Origin: a virus
Reading direction: 5' to 3' (one strand)
Length of the DNA: 47,344 nt
Virus record (IMG/VR): IMGVR_UViG_3300026557_000021
Coordinates: 1-47,344 of that record
Translations under genes and position numbers: made by a program
The notes under the pieces: model-generated
The model's database searches: none
Told to the model about the DNA's origin: nothing
What the model saw: the letters and a program-made list of their open reading frames with translations, nothing else
Part shown: piece after piece, positions 26,301 to 34,454 of the stretch
How positions within the stretch are numbered: position 1 is the stretch's first letter
How the letters are laid out: each line of letters starts with the position of its first letter

Positions 26301-28280
26301 AGCGCGGGATGCACGCTGTACGCGAAAGGAGCCACAGGAAGTTTCATATTGTCGAACAGTCAGGGCATTCGCATTCAGGTAGACAATCAGGGCGGCGCGG
26401 CTAGAGCGCAGGGTGGTGGCAGCACTGGTGGGTCATCTGCTGGAAGCGTCCATGCACTGCAAGGCGGCGATGGCGGCGGTGGATTTGAAGGCACAAACAC
26501 ACCTACGGGGCCGGGGATATTTAGTCCTGTCTACGACGAACCGACTTCTGCTGGTGTCGCGGCTGCCATCCGACTCCCCGGCGTTCTCATCAACCCGCAG
26601 ACCGGAACAACCTACATTATCGGCTCAGCAAATTATTGGTGTGACCGTGGCACAGTCATCACAGCCAGCAATGCCGGTGCTCAGACCTACACGTTAGTAA
26701 ATCCATCCACTACGTGCTTTGGATTCAACCACTTCTTCATAATCAAGAATATCGGCCCAGGCACGGTCACGGCAGTGTCTAGCGGATTCAAAATTAATGG
26801 AGCCGACCCTGCCTCCTTGCTAATTGCTCCGAGTTGGACTGCATTTTTCTGGTCTAATGGCGTGGATTACTTCGCCTCTAGGCTTCCTGACTTTGGAGCC
26901 TTCCCGAATTGCGTCGGCGGCGGCAACGCGCTCCAGTTCACGACAGCCACGGGGATATTCAGTTGCGGCTCGTCATCGGCGGGAGTGTCCAGCATCACGG
27001 GAGATGGAATCATAATTAGCAATTCAGGCTCAACAGGTGCGGTCACTCTTACGCAGGCCAGCATCGCCGCCCACAAGTTCATAATGAACAACACGGCTGG
27101 CTCGGCAGCTCCCGGCGCACAGACCCCCGGCAAGGCGGACTTGCTTGGCACTCTCGTCTACAACGACCAAATTAATACGTATGGTGCATTCAATCAGAAC
27201 TTCTCGGCGGCAACGTGGGAAATCCCTGCTGCGGGCGGATTCGCTGTAAGCGCATCTTCCAACTTTGGCCTAGACACCACAGCCAAGACAATCAAATGTT
27301 ATGTCAACAACGCGGATTCTACCTGCATGGCGACAACGGCCACGGATACTACGACAACCCACGCAGCCTTTGCATCGGCAACACCCGGCCTATATACGAC
27401 TCGCGCTATCGTCCTAGGTGACCTTCCCACCCCATCTTTCCCTCTCACAGTAGCGGGCACAGTAACATCAGGTGGAATCCCCTGCTTCACATCCACCACG
27501 CAAGAGAGTTCGTCTGCCTTGATGACCGTGAACGTCTACATGAAGGGTGGAGGAGCGGGAGTCTGTCCGTCGCCCGGACTGACGACGGATGATGGCACAA
27601 CCTCCACTTACACAGGAACGGGAGGAACAAAGTCGCCTGCATTCACCTCGACAGGAACCACCGCTGGCTTCGTGGATTATCCGCAAGGGACAACCAGTGC
27701 CGCAGTTGCGCCGTGCAACGTAGCGAATTCCATCTGCGAACAAGCTCCCGCTTCCGTGACAGCGTACGTGCTCAATAAACCGGGAGCGGCTCCGGTCAAT
27801 AACAATTCCGCTGCTCTCTGCTCAAACGCCTCTCCTTCGGTTTGCGCGTTTACGAAGATGTCGCAGACGGCCTTCCTGACGAGCAACTATACGAACGCTA
27901 CGACTACGTTTTCCAATGTCACTGGTATATCGTTCTCGGTGGAAGCCAGCACCAATTACAAAGTTACCTGCGACCTCGACTACCAGACCTCTGCGACAAC
28001 GGCGGACATCAAAATCCAGTGGACTGGCCCTGCTTCGCCCACGGCGGTAACTTACGATTTGGCAACTGAAGTCACGGCATCCACATTGAGCGCGTCGGTG
28101 GCGACGGCCTTCTCTACGGCGCTATCTGAAGCGGGCACGCCAACGATAACTACCAACTTCCCGCTACGGACTACTCTAACCCTCATCAACGGAGCGAACG
28201 CAGGAACTATTCAGCTTCAAGCAGCGGCAACAGGGACGGGGACAATCACGGTTGTTCCGGGGAGTTGTTCCGCACAATGA
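23358..28280 (+). CDS. Giant exported fibre/spike-like protein (1640 aa)
   Basis: N-terminal signal peptide: MWRL, a run of Leu/Val and a cleavage-like CASAFGQ (residues 15-21). Next, about residues 22-130, comes a beta domain of the carboxypeptidase-like Ig type common in acidobacterial secreted proteins. Near residue 270, VDVRFFGA resembles the start of a pectate-lyase-like beta-helix. Later regions are Thr/Ser/Gly/Ala-rich, low in charge, as in receptor-binding spikes. No catalytic site is recognised. It starts a coupled group of four genes with signal peptides or anchors and lies after its own strong promoter, without a Shine-Dalgarno. A signal peptide on a tail-fibre-like protein is unusual. 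Confidence 0.65.
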   Translation: MWRLPSLVLLTLLLCASAFGQSTTVSGSIQDSPDGQLWFGGTYSFVFRVSPTSPTGAYFWQGAPFSTQQTIAGALDGSGHYSVSIPSNTAITPAGSTWDLTLCPLATSPCFTVQKITITGGTQTVAPAPPSVRINMGSPAPNTRAYRDGELVAGSLGQTYFNVTDGLVHVCNLVPCTVWNPIGGVINVAVAPTGACTPGSIPEQVISTGVIYTCQASVWAPIASSASAAGSPGQYQLNSGGVLGIGGLSESGGSVTNALDLTSRGPNPGGVDVRFFGAVALNPNSVPAPTGTITSGTNSLVVSAVSGVWAKGMGIAVAGAGTTHSMVTPAAPTVTPSCSTSETHMDYTTPAGAGSTAYQYQLALWNPSGGYTAASTTGTTSTGNASLGENTLTITSISTGTGQQKTALVSGSTANLAVGCVVHIAGTSDDGEYGGTQIVDGLPDGTHFTYTNGTDVAHGISTTTATGGTGFYWLCNHITVPAPNADGHQYMVFGRTSGSNVFLDFTKVINLGYTDATYLSWDDYGPTMMASPPTSWFVPTSPPVSAVQNTLLAFVGNIAGTTFTLVDKTGAAVNASNSVTSTPTRFDNMPAIIAAEAATGFVTNGGGGTIRFPAFENASGNFCFVTSTYFLVTVKAVIQDGPVCNAATIQLAPSGVWRGTLFDAPRLSLPQFASQPLIPIISQGANPVILLKGGGSLSNLTVTLSGNGGIGVFKVADAGSFYYENLNLASTGAGDYMSIPWYDYQDKTSGSFGGVMDKITCTTGPNQTTGVTLTPCMAFKYNNQYILSNIAQNRRGIFIVPFNGAGYDISMNADSQGMITPLVAVSQEISGNVPGHLKLHNLNPDTTAFPVLANLSPASGSIGFSVLIDGWNNPSSNGPVVSGKPFTSGLTMQRGVLQSVNEKNIGQNVGVNWEGGNSGNNPGYNITALRQMVVHYSGNHTTLANEAAVVSDATGTITIDCTINGAVWDVYSQAGTTTVAPSAGCTLYAKGATGSFILSNSQGIRIQVDNQGGAARAQGGGSTGGSSAGSVHALQGGDGGGGFEGTNTPTGPGIFSPVYDEPTSAGVAAAIRLPGVLINPQTGTTYIIGSANYWCDRGTVITASNAGAQTYTLVNPSTTCFGFNHFFIIKNIGPGTVTAVSSGFKINGADPASLLIAPSWTAFFWSNGVDYFASRLPDFGAFPNCVGGGNALQFTTATGIFSCGSSSAGVSSITGDGIIISNSGSTGAVTLTQASIAAHKFIMNNTAGSAAPGAQTPGKADLLGTLVYNDQINTYGAFNQNFSAATWEIPAAGGFAVSASSNFGLDTTAKTIKCYVNNADSTCMATTATDTTTTHAAFASATPGLYTTRAIVLGDLPTPSFPLTVAGTVTSGGIPCFTSTTQESSSALMTVNVYMKGGGAGVCPSPGLTTDDGTTSTYTGTGGTKSPAFTSTGTTAGFVDYPQGTTSAAVAPCNVANSICEQAPASVTAYVLNKPGAAPVNNNSAALCSNASPSVCAFTKMSQTAFLTSNYTNATTTFSNVTGISFSVEASTNYKVTCDLDYQTSATTADIKIQWTGPASPTAVTYDLATEVTASTLSASVATAFSTALSEAGTPTITTNFPLRTTLTLINGANAGTIQLQAAATGTGTITVVPGSCSAQ

Positions 28281-29044
28281 TTCTCAGATTCATACTTGCG
28301 TACGCGCTTGCGATTCTTCCCTTTCAAGGTGTGGGTGGGAAGGCTGGAATAGGCGGGACGGCTGGGACGGGCGGCGGCGCGTCCGCTGGCACCACATGGT
28401 CTATCCCTCACTCAGCGCTGGTTTCCAATGCTCAACCACAAGGGGTCGCCAGGTCGCTCACATATACAACCACAGCAGCGGCGACAACGATTGAAGTAGC
28501 TGTCATATGCGAAGCGGGAGGGACTGGTGCATCAAACAATGTTTCTTCGATAACAGACAACGCTACGGGCGGCTCAAGCACATGGCAAACTGCCGGTGCG
28601 GGCGCACGAGGAAGCGACGTTACGACAGCCGTCGTTTGCGAGACTTGGTATTCCTATATCAAGAGCGGCGCGACGACGATTACCGTCAATACGGCAGGCG
28701 GGAACGTTTACGTTTACGTTTACGAAGTGAATGGGATTAAAACGTCAGCCCCAGTAGACGTAGTGGGCAACGTGACGACGGGCGTAGGCAGCGGATTCAA
28801 TAACGTTGGAGCTAGCCTTACCACCACGGTCAGCGGAGATTTCATTGTCGGAGCAGATGCCCCTAACGCAGGGACCATCACGGCTTGCAGCTCGGGTTAC
28901 ACAGCGGACAACACGGCATCTGGAATTGGCTTCTGCCACTTCACGAGCACGGCCGCGTCCGCAGGAGCGCATCAGGTTACGTACACGAACAGTTCAAGTG
29001 GAGACAATTATCTAACAACCGATGCGACTTTCAAACACAATTAG
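28277..29044 (+). CDS. Exported fibre-like protein (255 aa)
   Basis: ATG at 28277 overlaps the previous stop (ATGA). A hydrophobic signal segment ILRFILAYALAILPF is followed by Gly-rich linker and small-residue beta-rich sequence (T, S, A, G and V), with few charges. The hexamer CGTTTA occurs three times in a row at 28705-28722, encoding VYVYVY, and is in frame. Unknown function; the position in the spike block suggests a virion or secreted receptor component. Confidence 0.55.
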   Translation: MILRFILAYALAILPFQGVGGKAGIGGTAGTGGGASAGTTWSIPHSALVSNAQPQGVARSLTYTTTAAATTIEVAVICEAGGTGASNNVSSITDNATGGSSTWQTAGAGARGSDVTTAVVCETWYSYIKSGATTITVNTAGGNVYVYVYEVNGIKTSAPVDVVGNVTTGVGSGFNNVGASLTTTVSGDFIVGADAPNAGTITACSSGYTADNTASGIGFCHFTSTAASAGAHQVTYTNSSSGDNYLTTDATFKHN

Positions 29045-31838
29045 ACTACTCGTGCTGCTTGCTTGCGCTCGCGGCATCTCCGCGCAGACCTACACCACCA
29101 CCTTCCCGCTCACCGAGAATCCCATCTCTGAGAGTGGCAAGTGGATTAACGGTGGCGTGACGGGCCTCGACTGGGGGAATGTCCGTACGACGACGAATCT
29201 GGCCTTTGGCGCGTCAACGAGCGTTGGCTGCCCTGGAACAGTAGCTCTGTGCAATGACCCCAGCGCGGTTCTGTCCGGGACTTGGCCATCAGCACAGGCT
29301 GCACAGGCAACTGTTTTCGTAGACGCCACGCTCGGCACAAACTGCTGCCACGAGGTAGAACTACGGCTGAACGTGACAATTACGGCCCATAGCATCACAG
29401 GCTACGAGATAAATTGCAGCACCTCACAGAATAACTATTTTCAGCTTGTCCGCTGGAACGGTCCGCTGGGTAGCTTCACCCAACTTGCTTCCGTTAGTCC
29501 GGGCTGCGCCCAAGGCGATGTCATCACAGCAACTCACTCAGCTACGGGCGTGATAACCGCCTACAAAAATGGGGTCCAGCAATTTCAAATTACAGATACC
29601 ACTTACATGGGCGGCTCTCCAGGAATGGGGTTCTTTGATAATCTCGCAGATGGCAAGCTAGCTTTATCCGGTTTCACCAAATACTCGGCCTACGTGCCGA
29701 ACGCCTGCCCTTCGGCAGCGAACTACACGAGTCCCACGAATCCTACCGGCTCTCTGGTGACGCTAGCTAGCTTGGGTATCACCAAATGCTCGTTCATCGC
29801 TGCGAATGGATCGAACTCAAACGATGGGGCAAGTGAAGTTACCCCGTGGCTATTCTCGCCGGGGATGAACGCTTGCTCAGTGGATTGCACAAACTCGGCT
29901 ATTACAGCGGGAGCGGGCTTCATCTTCCGTGGCGGCGACACGTGGCACTTCGGCAATTCAGGAGCCTCTCCCTACGCTGGAGTCGTCACGGCCTGCGCGA
30001 CCAATGGAACGGTTGCAGGCGGCTTGTGCATGGCAGGGAGTTCGAGAAAAGGCACATCGGCGAATCCGATATACATCGGCGTAGACAAGTCATGGTTCAC
30101 TGGCGGTTCTTGGGCGCGGCCCATCCTGACCGCCGACAACCCGGCTTGCAATGCTTTACTCGTCAACGGCACGACCTGCCTGACCTCTGGAATCACCGGC
30201 CTCAGCGGAGCAATACAGTATTACGTCAACGCCTGCACCTACCAGGTCGGAACCGCGAACATCCTCACCAATTTCAACGATGCTGGATTCCAGATATTCG
30301 ACAACTTGGAGCTGTCCGGGCTGTGCGCTCAGGCCGTGGGGCAACCGAACGGAGCCAATACCTTCGTGCGGTATTCAACCCTTGCCGGACCAAACTCGTT
30401 TCTGAATCTCTACATCCACAACGCCACGCATCTTCAGTTCGCCGGGTTCAATGGTGGCCCGAACTGCACCGTGTCAACGGTGTGCTTCAACCTTTTTGCG
30501 TTTCAAGGCCGCGCCGCCACGGCAAATCCGGGAGAGAATATCCTCCTCAACGCGGTCGACTTCTCAGATTCCGATGGTTCTGGGGCAGGTCTGCTGTCCA
30601 GCGGCGGGTATAACGTAGCCTACAATTACATTGGGAGCACATCTCAGGCGCTTCCCAACACCGCTCACCTGTTCCACGACAACCTCTATGAGAACTTCTT
30701 CGAGAATGGCCACTCGAACATGATTGAGTCCGCCGAAGTGGCGGGGACAAATGCGATTTACAACAACGTGTTCAGGCACGTCGATACCACGGGCGCAACC
30801 GGCTCCGTCATGCTCTGGCCCGGCCCCGTGGCCAACACCGACACCGATTATATTTTCAACAATCTCGGCTACGACGTGGCGAGCGTCCAGTATCTGAACA
30901 ACGGCGGCGTGGGAATCACCACCAACAACGGGAACTACAAGTATTTCAATAACACCTGGCAGTCAAATGTGAACCAGCCGATTTTACGCATCAACGGCAC
31001 ACCGCTCGGCACTGTGACGGATACAAACAACCACTACATCACGGACGGCTCACCCTATAATCTCGGTTCGCCGGGTAGTTGGACGGCGGCTAAACCGCTC
31101 TTGATGACCAATTCCGTGGCAACCGCGACGGGATACACAAGCTCACAGACGTTTGCCTTCGCTCCTACGTCGGGAGGTTCTCCTACGGTCGGCGTTGGCA
31201 ATAACGTGACCTCCACGTTGTGCGCTGCCCTTACGACAGCAGCCGGAAGCGATGCCACGCTTGCAGATGCAGCGGCAGCTTGCGGCAAAGACACCCGCTA
31301 CGCCTGCACCTACAACTCAACCACCCATACAAACACATGCCCCGCAAGAACTACCGTGGCGCGGCCGGTCAGCACGCCGTGGGACATCGGCGCCTACGAG
31401 TCTCCGGTCGTTAATGGGCCGATAGCTACGTTCTGCTCTCCCACGGTGAGTCTCGGGCTGGCCCCGTTTGGCCTAGCAGGGAATCCGGTAGCGTGCTCGC
31501 TCACAAACACAGGCGCTTCCAACCTCGTTAACACGCAAATAGCCCTGTCATCGAACTCGTTTTTCGTTTCCAGCAATACCTGCGGCTCACCTGCCACGAT
31601 TACGACCGTTATTCCCGGCACGGGCTTTACGCTCACCCCCGGTCAGTCCTGCACGTTCAACGTGGTGTTCCAGCCGCAAGCCGTTGGTTTCCAGTCAGGA
31701 GTTTTGGGATTCACAGAGAACACGATAGGGCTGGTGGATTTCTTGGCGCTCAATGGCACAGGAACAGGCACCCCGGCTCCTTGCGCCAACTGTTTTGCGG
31801 GCACGATGACTTCACAAGGAACGGTGAAATTGAAATGA
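29022..31838 (+). CDS. Exported beta-helix protein with choice-of-anchor-like end (938 aa)
   Basis: Signal peptide with IRLLVLLACARGISAQ, cleavage near residue 22. The first region (residues ~30-225) is LamG-like (NVTITAHSITGYEIN, then FQLVRWNGPLGSFTQLASV). Then comes a long parallel beta-helix-type stretch (about 250-760) with NxFxN-like turns (NNVFRHVD, YKYFNNTWQSNV). The last ~115 residues (SPTVSLGLAPFGLAGNP, FNVVFQPQAVG) match the choice-of-anchor-D / ASPM-SPD2-Hydin type repeat often seen in Acidobacteriota exported proteins. Together this is a plausible host-surface or polysaccharide-binding spike. The start overlaps the upstream gene by 23 bases. Confidence 0.6.
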   Translation: MRLSNTIRLLVLLACARGISAQTYTTTFPLTENPISESGKWINGGVTGLDWGNVRTTTNLAFGASTSVGCPGTVALCNDPSAVLSGTWPSAQAAQATVFVDATLGTNCCHEVELRLNVTITAHSITGYEINCSTSQNNYFQLVRWNGPLGSFTQLASVSPGCAQGDVITATHSATGVITAYKNGVQQFQITDTTYMGGSPGMGFFDNLADGKLALSGFTKYSAYVPNACPSAANYTSPTNPTGSLVTLASLGITKCSFIAANGSNSNDGASEVTPWLFSPGMNACSVDCTNSAITAGAGFIFRGGDTWHFGNSGASPYAGVVTACATNGTVAGGLCMAGSSRKGTSANPIYIGVDKSWFTGGSWARPILTADNPACNALLVNGTTCLTSGITGLSGAIQYYVNACTYQVGTANILTNFNDAGFQIFDNLELSGLCAQAVGQPNGANTFVRYSTLAGPNSFLNLYIHNATHLQFAGFNGGPNCTVSTVCFNLFAFQGRAATANPGENILLNAVDFSDSDGSGAGLLSSGGYNVAYNYIGSTSQALPNTAHLFHDNLYENFFENGHSNMIESAEVAGTNAIYNNVFRHVDTTGATGSVMLWPGPVANTDTDYIFNNLGYDVASVQYLNNGGVGITTNNGNYKYFNNTWQSNVNQPILRINGTPLGTVTDTNNHYITDGSPYNLGSPGSWTAAKPLLMTNSVATATGYTSSQTFAFAPTSGGSPTVGVGNNVTSTLCAALTTAAGSDATLADAAAACGKDTRYACTYNSTTHTNTCPARTTVARPVSTPWDIGAYESPVVNGPIATFCSPTVSLGLAPFGLAGNPVACSLTNTGASNLVNTQIALSSNSFFVSSNTCGSPATITTVIPGTGFTLTPGQSCTFNVVFQPQAVGFQSGVLGFTENTIGLVDFLALNGTGTGTPAPCANCFAGTMTSQGTVKLK

Positions 31839-32185
31839 AAAAGTACATCATTGCAGGAATATTCCTACTGATCGCGTTTCTTGTTGGCCGTGCCAGCAAC
31901 ACTGCGAAGGTAGAGGCTCAGGCACTTGCTCCCTCCGCGTGGACAATCATCGGCGGCGGGCCCGTCTCCACTTGCTCGAAACCCGCCGGAGTTACCTATA
32001 TTTGCGTTGGCACGGATGATGTTATTGGCAGCAAGAACGGAGCCGCCCCGGTGTCTCTTTTTCCTAACCCAGTAGTAGCCGGCGTGATTGATGTCTCGGT
32101 AAACGGCGTGGTGCAAACCGGGCACGTTGTTGTGCCTCCGATTCCTACGAAGGCGACTTCGAGTACGACAACTACGATTCAATAG
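31835..32185 (+). CDS. Small signal-anchored protein (116 aa)
   Basis: ATG 31835 overlaps the previous stop by four bases. The N-terminus MKKYIIAGIFLLIAFLVGRA is a classic signal or membrane anchor, followed by a beta-rich, low-charge domain with two cysteines (STCSKPAGVTYIC) and a Thr-rich tail. Fourth consecutive protein of this type. Function unknown. Confidence 0.55.
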   Translation: MKKYIIAGIFLLIAFLVGRASNTAKVEAQALAPSAWTIIGGGPVSTCSKPAGVTYICVGTDDVIGSKNGAAPVSLFPNPVVAGVIDVSVNGVVQTGHVVVPPIPTKATSSTTTTIQ

Positions 32186-32193
32186 GAGGAACG

Positions 32194-32424
32194 ATGCACA
32201 TTCTAATTGCAACACTCACGTTCGCGGCGTTATGGGCTTGGGCGTTCGCGCATCAACTTATTATCAAGTGGGTGTGGGATAGTCTCGTTGAGCGCCTACC
32301 TCCACCGGACGAGAATTCCAGCAAGGTGTATGCCTATATCTACAGCGTGCTTCAGTTCTTCTCTGCGAACACTAAACGCACGCAGGACGCCGTAACTGTG
32401 GTCCGCGCACCAAAGACCACTTAA
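32194..32424 (+). CDS. Small membrane protein, holin candidate (76 aa)
   Basis: Hydrophobic N-terminus (HILIATLTFAALWAWAFAHQ), then a charged helix containing LPPPDENSSK. AGGAGG is upstream of the ATG. One transmembrane helix. It lies next to another small membrane protein and at the end of the late block, a common place for holins, but the charge pattern is not diagnostic. Confidence 0.5.
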   Translation: MHILIATLTFAALWAWAFAHQLIIKWVWDSLVERLPPPDENSSKVYAYIYSVLQFFSANTKRTQDAVTVVRAPKTT

Positions 32425-32438
32425 CGCGATAAAACTAA

Positions 32439-32795
32439 ATGCTCGGGGGACTCTCAGCGCTCGCTCAAATTAGCTTCGCACTGGCCGCGCTGGTGATGAT
32501 TTACTTGATTCTGAGACTATTCATCCCGTTGCTTGACCGCTTGGCCTCTTCCAAGAAGAATGGCAACGGGCACAGCAACGGGCGCGACAAAGCCGGCGAA
32601 CTGAGCGCGCAGGATTGGGAGGGCCGCATGACGCGAATGCACCAGGAGTCCGAAGAACGCCTGATGGGAGACATGCGGCTGCTGATGGAAGCAAGGACAA
32701 TGACTCTTGTTGAGAAAGTGACAGATCCGATTGTGAAGGAACTTCGTGGATTGCGCGACGATATGGCTAGAGGTCGCCAGCAGTCAAATCGCTAG
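32439..32795 (+). CDS. Holin-like membrane protein with coiled-coil tail (118 aa)
   Basis: A transmembrane helix near residues 9-30 (QISFALAALVMIYLILRLF) is followed by a Lys/Asn/Gly-rich hinge and a charged, coiled-coil tail (QESEERLMGDMRLLMEARTM). This one-helix plus cytoplasmic tail shape is typical of several holin or antiholin families. The last 29 bases overlap the end of the convergent endolysin gene. Confidence 0.5.
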   Translation: MLGGLSALAQISFALAALVMIYLILRLFIPLLDRLASSKKNGNGHSNGRDKAGELSAQDWEGRMTRMHQESEERLMGDMRLLMEARTMTLVEKVTDPIVKELRGLRDDMARGRQQSNR

Positions 32796-33336
32796 AAGTT
32801 GGATGAATGTACTGAAAGTGCCCCGGATCGCCCTTGCCGTTATTGATGTGAGTCCAGCGCCCGCCCCAGAGTAGCCCCAGTTGCTCGCCAATCGCCCCTA
32901 ATTTAGCCCACAGAGGCCCGCCAGGGTTCCACCCCTTCATAGGTAGGTATTCCTTTGGGCACACGTCGAAAGCCTCGCTTTTCCCCTCTGGCGGCTGCGG
33001 TAGGTGCTTGCTGTGGGTTGTCCACGACACGCCATCGGCCAGTTTTTGCTCTTGCTCGGTGGGCGTCCGTCCGGTGTCCACCAAAAGGCAAGGGATACCT
33101 GCGGCTTGTGCGAGATTGAGGAACTGTTGGCAGGGATGTTGCATGTAGGAAGCTAATTCTGTGATCGAGTTGCCCATAAATTGGAGTGAAGAGGAGCCAG
33201 CGAAGCCCTCCAGCCCTGGAGTCGTTCCCCCGCTGGCCCCAACGTGACTACTCCACCTTTCCCCAGCTATCCGTGCGGCTGGTAAAACTTTACCGCTCCC
33301 TTGTAGCTCTCGCCTAGCGGCATCAGCGAGCCTCAC
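32767..33336 (-). CDS. M15 peptidase-type endolysin
   Basis: Peptidoglycan hydrolase of the L-Ala-D-Glu / D-Ala-D-Ala (VanY-like) M15 group: H111 in THSKH, D124 in SEAFDV, and H173 in PGHFQYIH, with a W/G-rich tail. The catalytic domain is about residues 54-180. The first ~53 residues are low-complexity and could be a linker. GTG 33336 overlaps the previous stop as GTGA. A shorter in-frame start is ATG 33177. No Shine-Dalgarno is clear. It is the last gene of the long leftward operon and ends convergent with the holin-like gene. Confidence 0.75.
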   Translation of the reverse strand: MRLADAARRELQGSGKVLPAARIAGERWSSHVGASGGTTPGLEGFAGSSSLQFMGNSITELASYMQHPCQQFLNLAQAAGIPCLLVDTGRTPTEQEQKLADGVSWTTHSKHLPQPPEGKSEAFDVCPKEYLPMKGWNPGGPLWAKLGAIGEQLGLLWGGRWTHINNGKGDPGHFQYIHPTSSDLTAGDL

Positions 33337-33439
33337 GATTCTGAGCCGATAGAGGAAACGCAAACAGGCTTAGAAGGGAAAGGGTACATCTCCATAGTGA
33401 TAATCCCGCTACTCCATGCAGGATTGTTTGGCCAAGCAT
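33323..33439 (-). CDS. Embedded signal-peptide-like ORF (38 codons)
   Basis: In another frame over the gene at 33333-33533 there is an ATG-initiated stretch ending in SLLSLFAFPLSAQ plus NREAR and a stop. It looks like a Sec signal peptide, but nothing follows it. Its stop lies 14 bases inside the endolysin gene. A one-base frame change would join it to the endolysin frame. It could be a remnant, a frameshift product or chance. Confidence 0.25.
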   Translation of the reverse strand: MLGQTILHGVAGLSLWRCTLSLLSLFAFPLSAQNREAR

Positions 33440-33533
33440 ACATAGTCCCCGATGGACATGACCAAGCACCTTCGTTCGGATTCGGCTGTCTTTGATTCCA
33501 CGTTGGCTCAGATTGTCTGTTTTCAAGTGGCAT
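33333..33533 (-). CDS. Hypothetical protein (66 aa)
   Basis: Starts at ATG 33533 and overlaps the endolysin start as GTGA. The composition is odd (many N, P, W and S: NPNEGAWSCPSGTMYAWPNN). No motif is recognised. It competes with the embedded signal-peptide ORF in another frame, so one of the two may not be real. Confidence 0.4.
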   Translation of the reverse strand: MPLENRQSEPTWNQRQPNPNEGAWSCPSGTMYAWPNNPAWSSGIITMEMYPFPSKPVCVSSIGSES

Positions 33534-33562
33534 CACCCCGCTTCCAAGCCCTCGTTGGGCAA

Positions 33563-34288
33563 TCAAACTGCGTTCAAATCCTGCAACAGTCCTGCGAGGT
33601 CGAGGCCGCTGGGCGACACGCCAGATGCCTTGATCCACTCCGTTGAAACCCACGCATAAGCCTCGTCAACGTACTGCGACCAGAACTCCCAGTTTGCTGT
33701 GTACGTCTGTCCCCACGAAACAACGCGGAATCCCGTCCTGCCGTAGCCGCACGCGAGAACGGCGTGGCCACCTTCAATGCTTTTGTCGCCGCCGTTGTCT
33801 GACCATGACCCACCAGCAGGAACGTCCATGATGTAGGCTGGGACATTGAATCCCAAGTCCACGCCACCGAAGAGGTACAACGCGGCTTGAATCTGGCTCA
33901 GGTTGCCAGCGTCGAGTGTTACGAATCCCTGAACAGGGAAGTTCGCTTTGCAGTAGTTCTGCACGTCGAGCATGACCGCGCCTTGATCGCTGGACGGGTC
34001 ACCAGGATTGTAGCCACCGACTTTCTCATAGAGCGCGATGGCATCGGCATCGGAGAATGTAAGTGGCGAGCCAGCGTGCGCGACTGATGCTTGGAGCATC
34101 CTGTGATGGAGCACGTCCGCGCAGGTGCAGTCACCGAGTACGTCGTTCCCGAGCATGTTCCATTCTATCTCTCGCTCCCACGCGCATACCGGAGGGTAGG
34201 CGACGGCGCCCATGTGGAGGTAGTTCGACAGTGGAAGGGATTTAAGACTGCGCTTCGCTGGACGCCTTCCGAGCTTCATTGATGCCAT
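33563..34288 (-). CDS. Papain/C39-like cysteine protease
   Basis: A 241-aa protein with GGAGG nine bases before ATG 34288. Catalytic pattern: Cys54 in VLGDCT after an Asn/Asp-rich turn (GNDVLGDC), His175 in EGGHAV, and SWGQ (191-194) where papains have NSWG, with Gln replacing Asn. Conserved glycine and aromatic positions (YGRTGFRVVSWG) fit this fold. Similar proteases are seen in phages and may cleave peptide bonds of the envelope or virion. It lies one gene from the endolysin, so a role in lysis or envelope processing is possible. Confidence 0.65.
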   Translation of the reverse strand: MASMKLGRRPAKRSLKSLPLSNYLHMGAVAYPPVCAWEREIEWNMLGNDVLGDCTCADVLHHRMLQASVAHAGSPLTFSDADAIALYEKVGGYNPGDPSSDQGAVMLDVQNYCKANFPVQGFVTLDAGNLSQIQAALYLFGGVDLGFNVPAYIMDVPAGGSWSDNGGDKSIEGGHAVLACGYGRTGFRVVSWGQTYTANWEFWSQYVDEAYAWVSTEWIKASGVSPSGLDLAGLLQDLNAV

Positions 34289-34454
34289 TTTCTATTTCCT
34301 CCACTGACTCTTTCACGTTGATTGACGTTCCCGAATCCATGACTACGACTGTGTATATCGCTGGCCCGGAGGATACGGCGTAGAGAAGTTCTACCGCATC
34401 CTCACGAACCGAAGCAAGGTCATCGTTCAAAGCGACAAGGTGTAACCGGAGCAT
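34242..34454 (-). CDS. Hypothetical protein (70 aa)
   Basis: ATG 34454 overlaps the upstream lipoprotein stop (TGATG). Hydrophobic N-terminal part (LRLHLVALNDDLASVRED) and acidic helical C-terminus (EEIENGINEARKASSEAQS). It overlaps the protease start by 47 bases. Function unknown. Confidence 0.5.
   Translation of the reverse strand: MLRLHLVALNDDLASVREDAVELLYAVSSGPAIYTVVVMDSGTSINVKESVEEIENGINEARKASSEAQS

Noticed and set aside
28705-28722. (CGTTTA)3 repeat as a possible phase switch
   Set aside because: The unit is six bases, so length changes keep the frame; it only adds Val-Tyr pairs.
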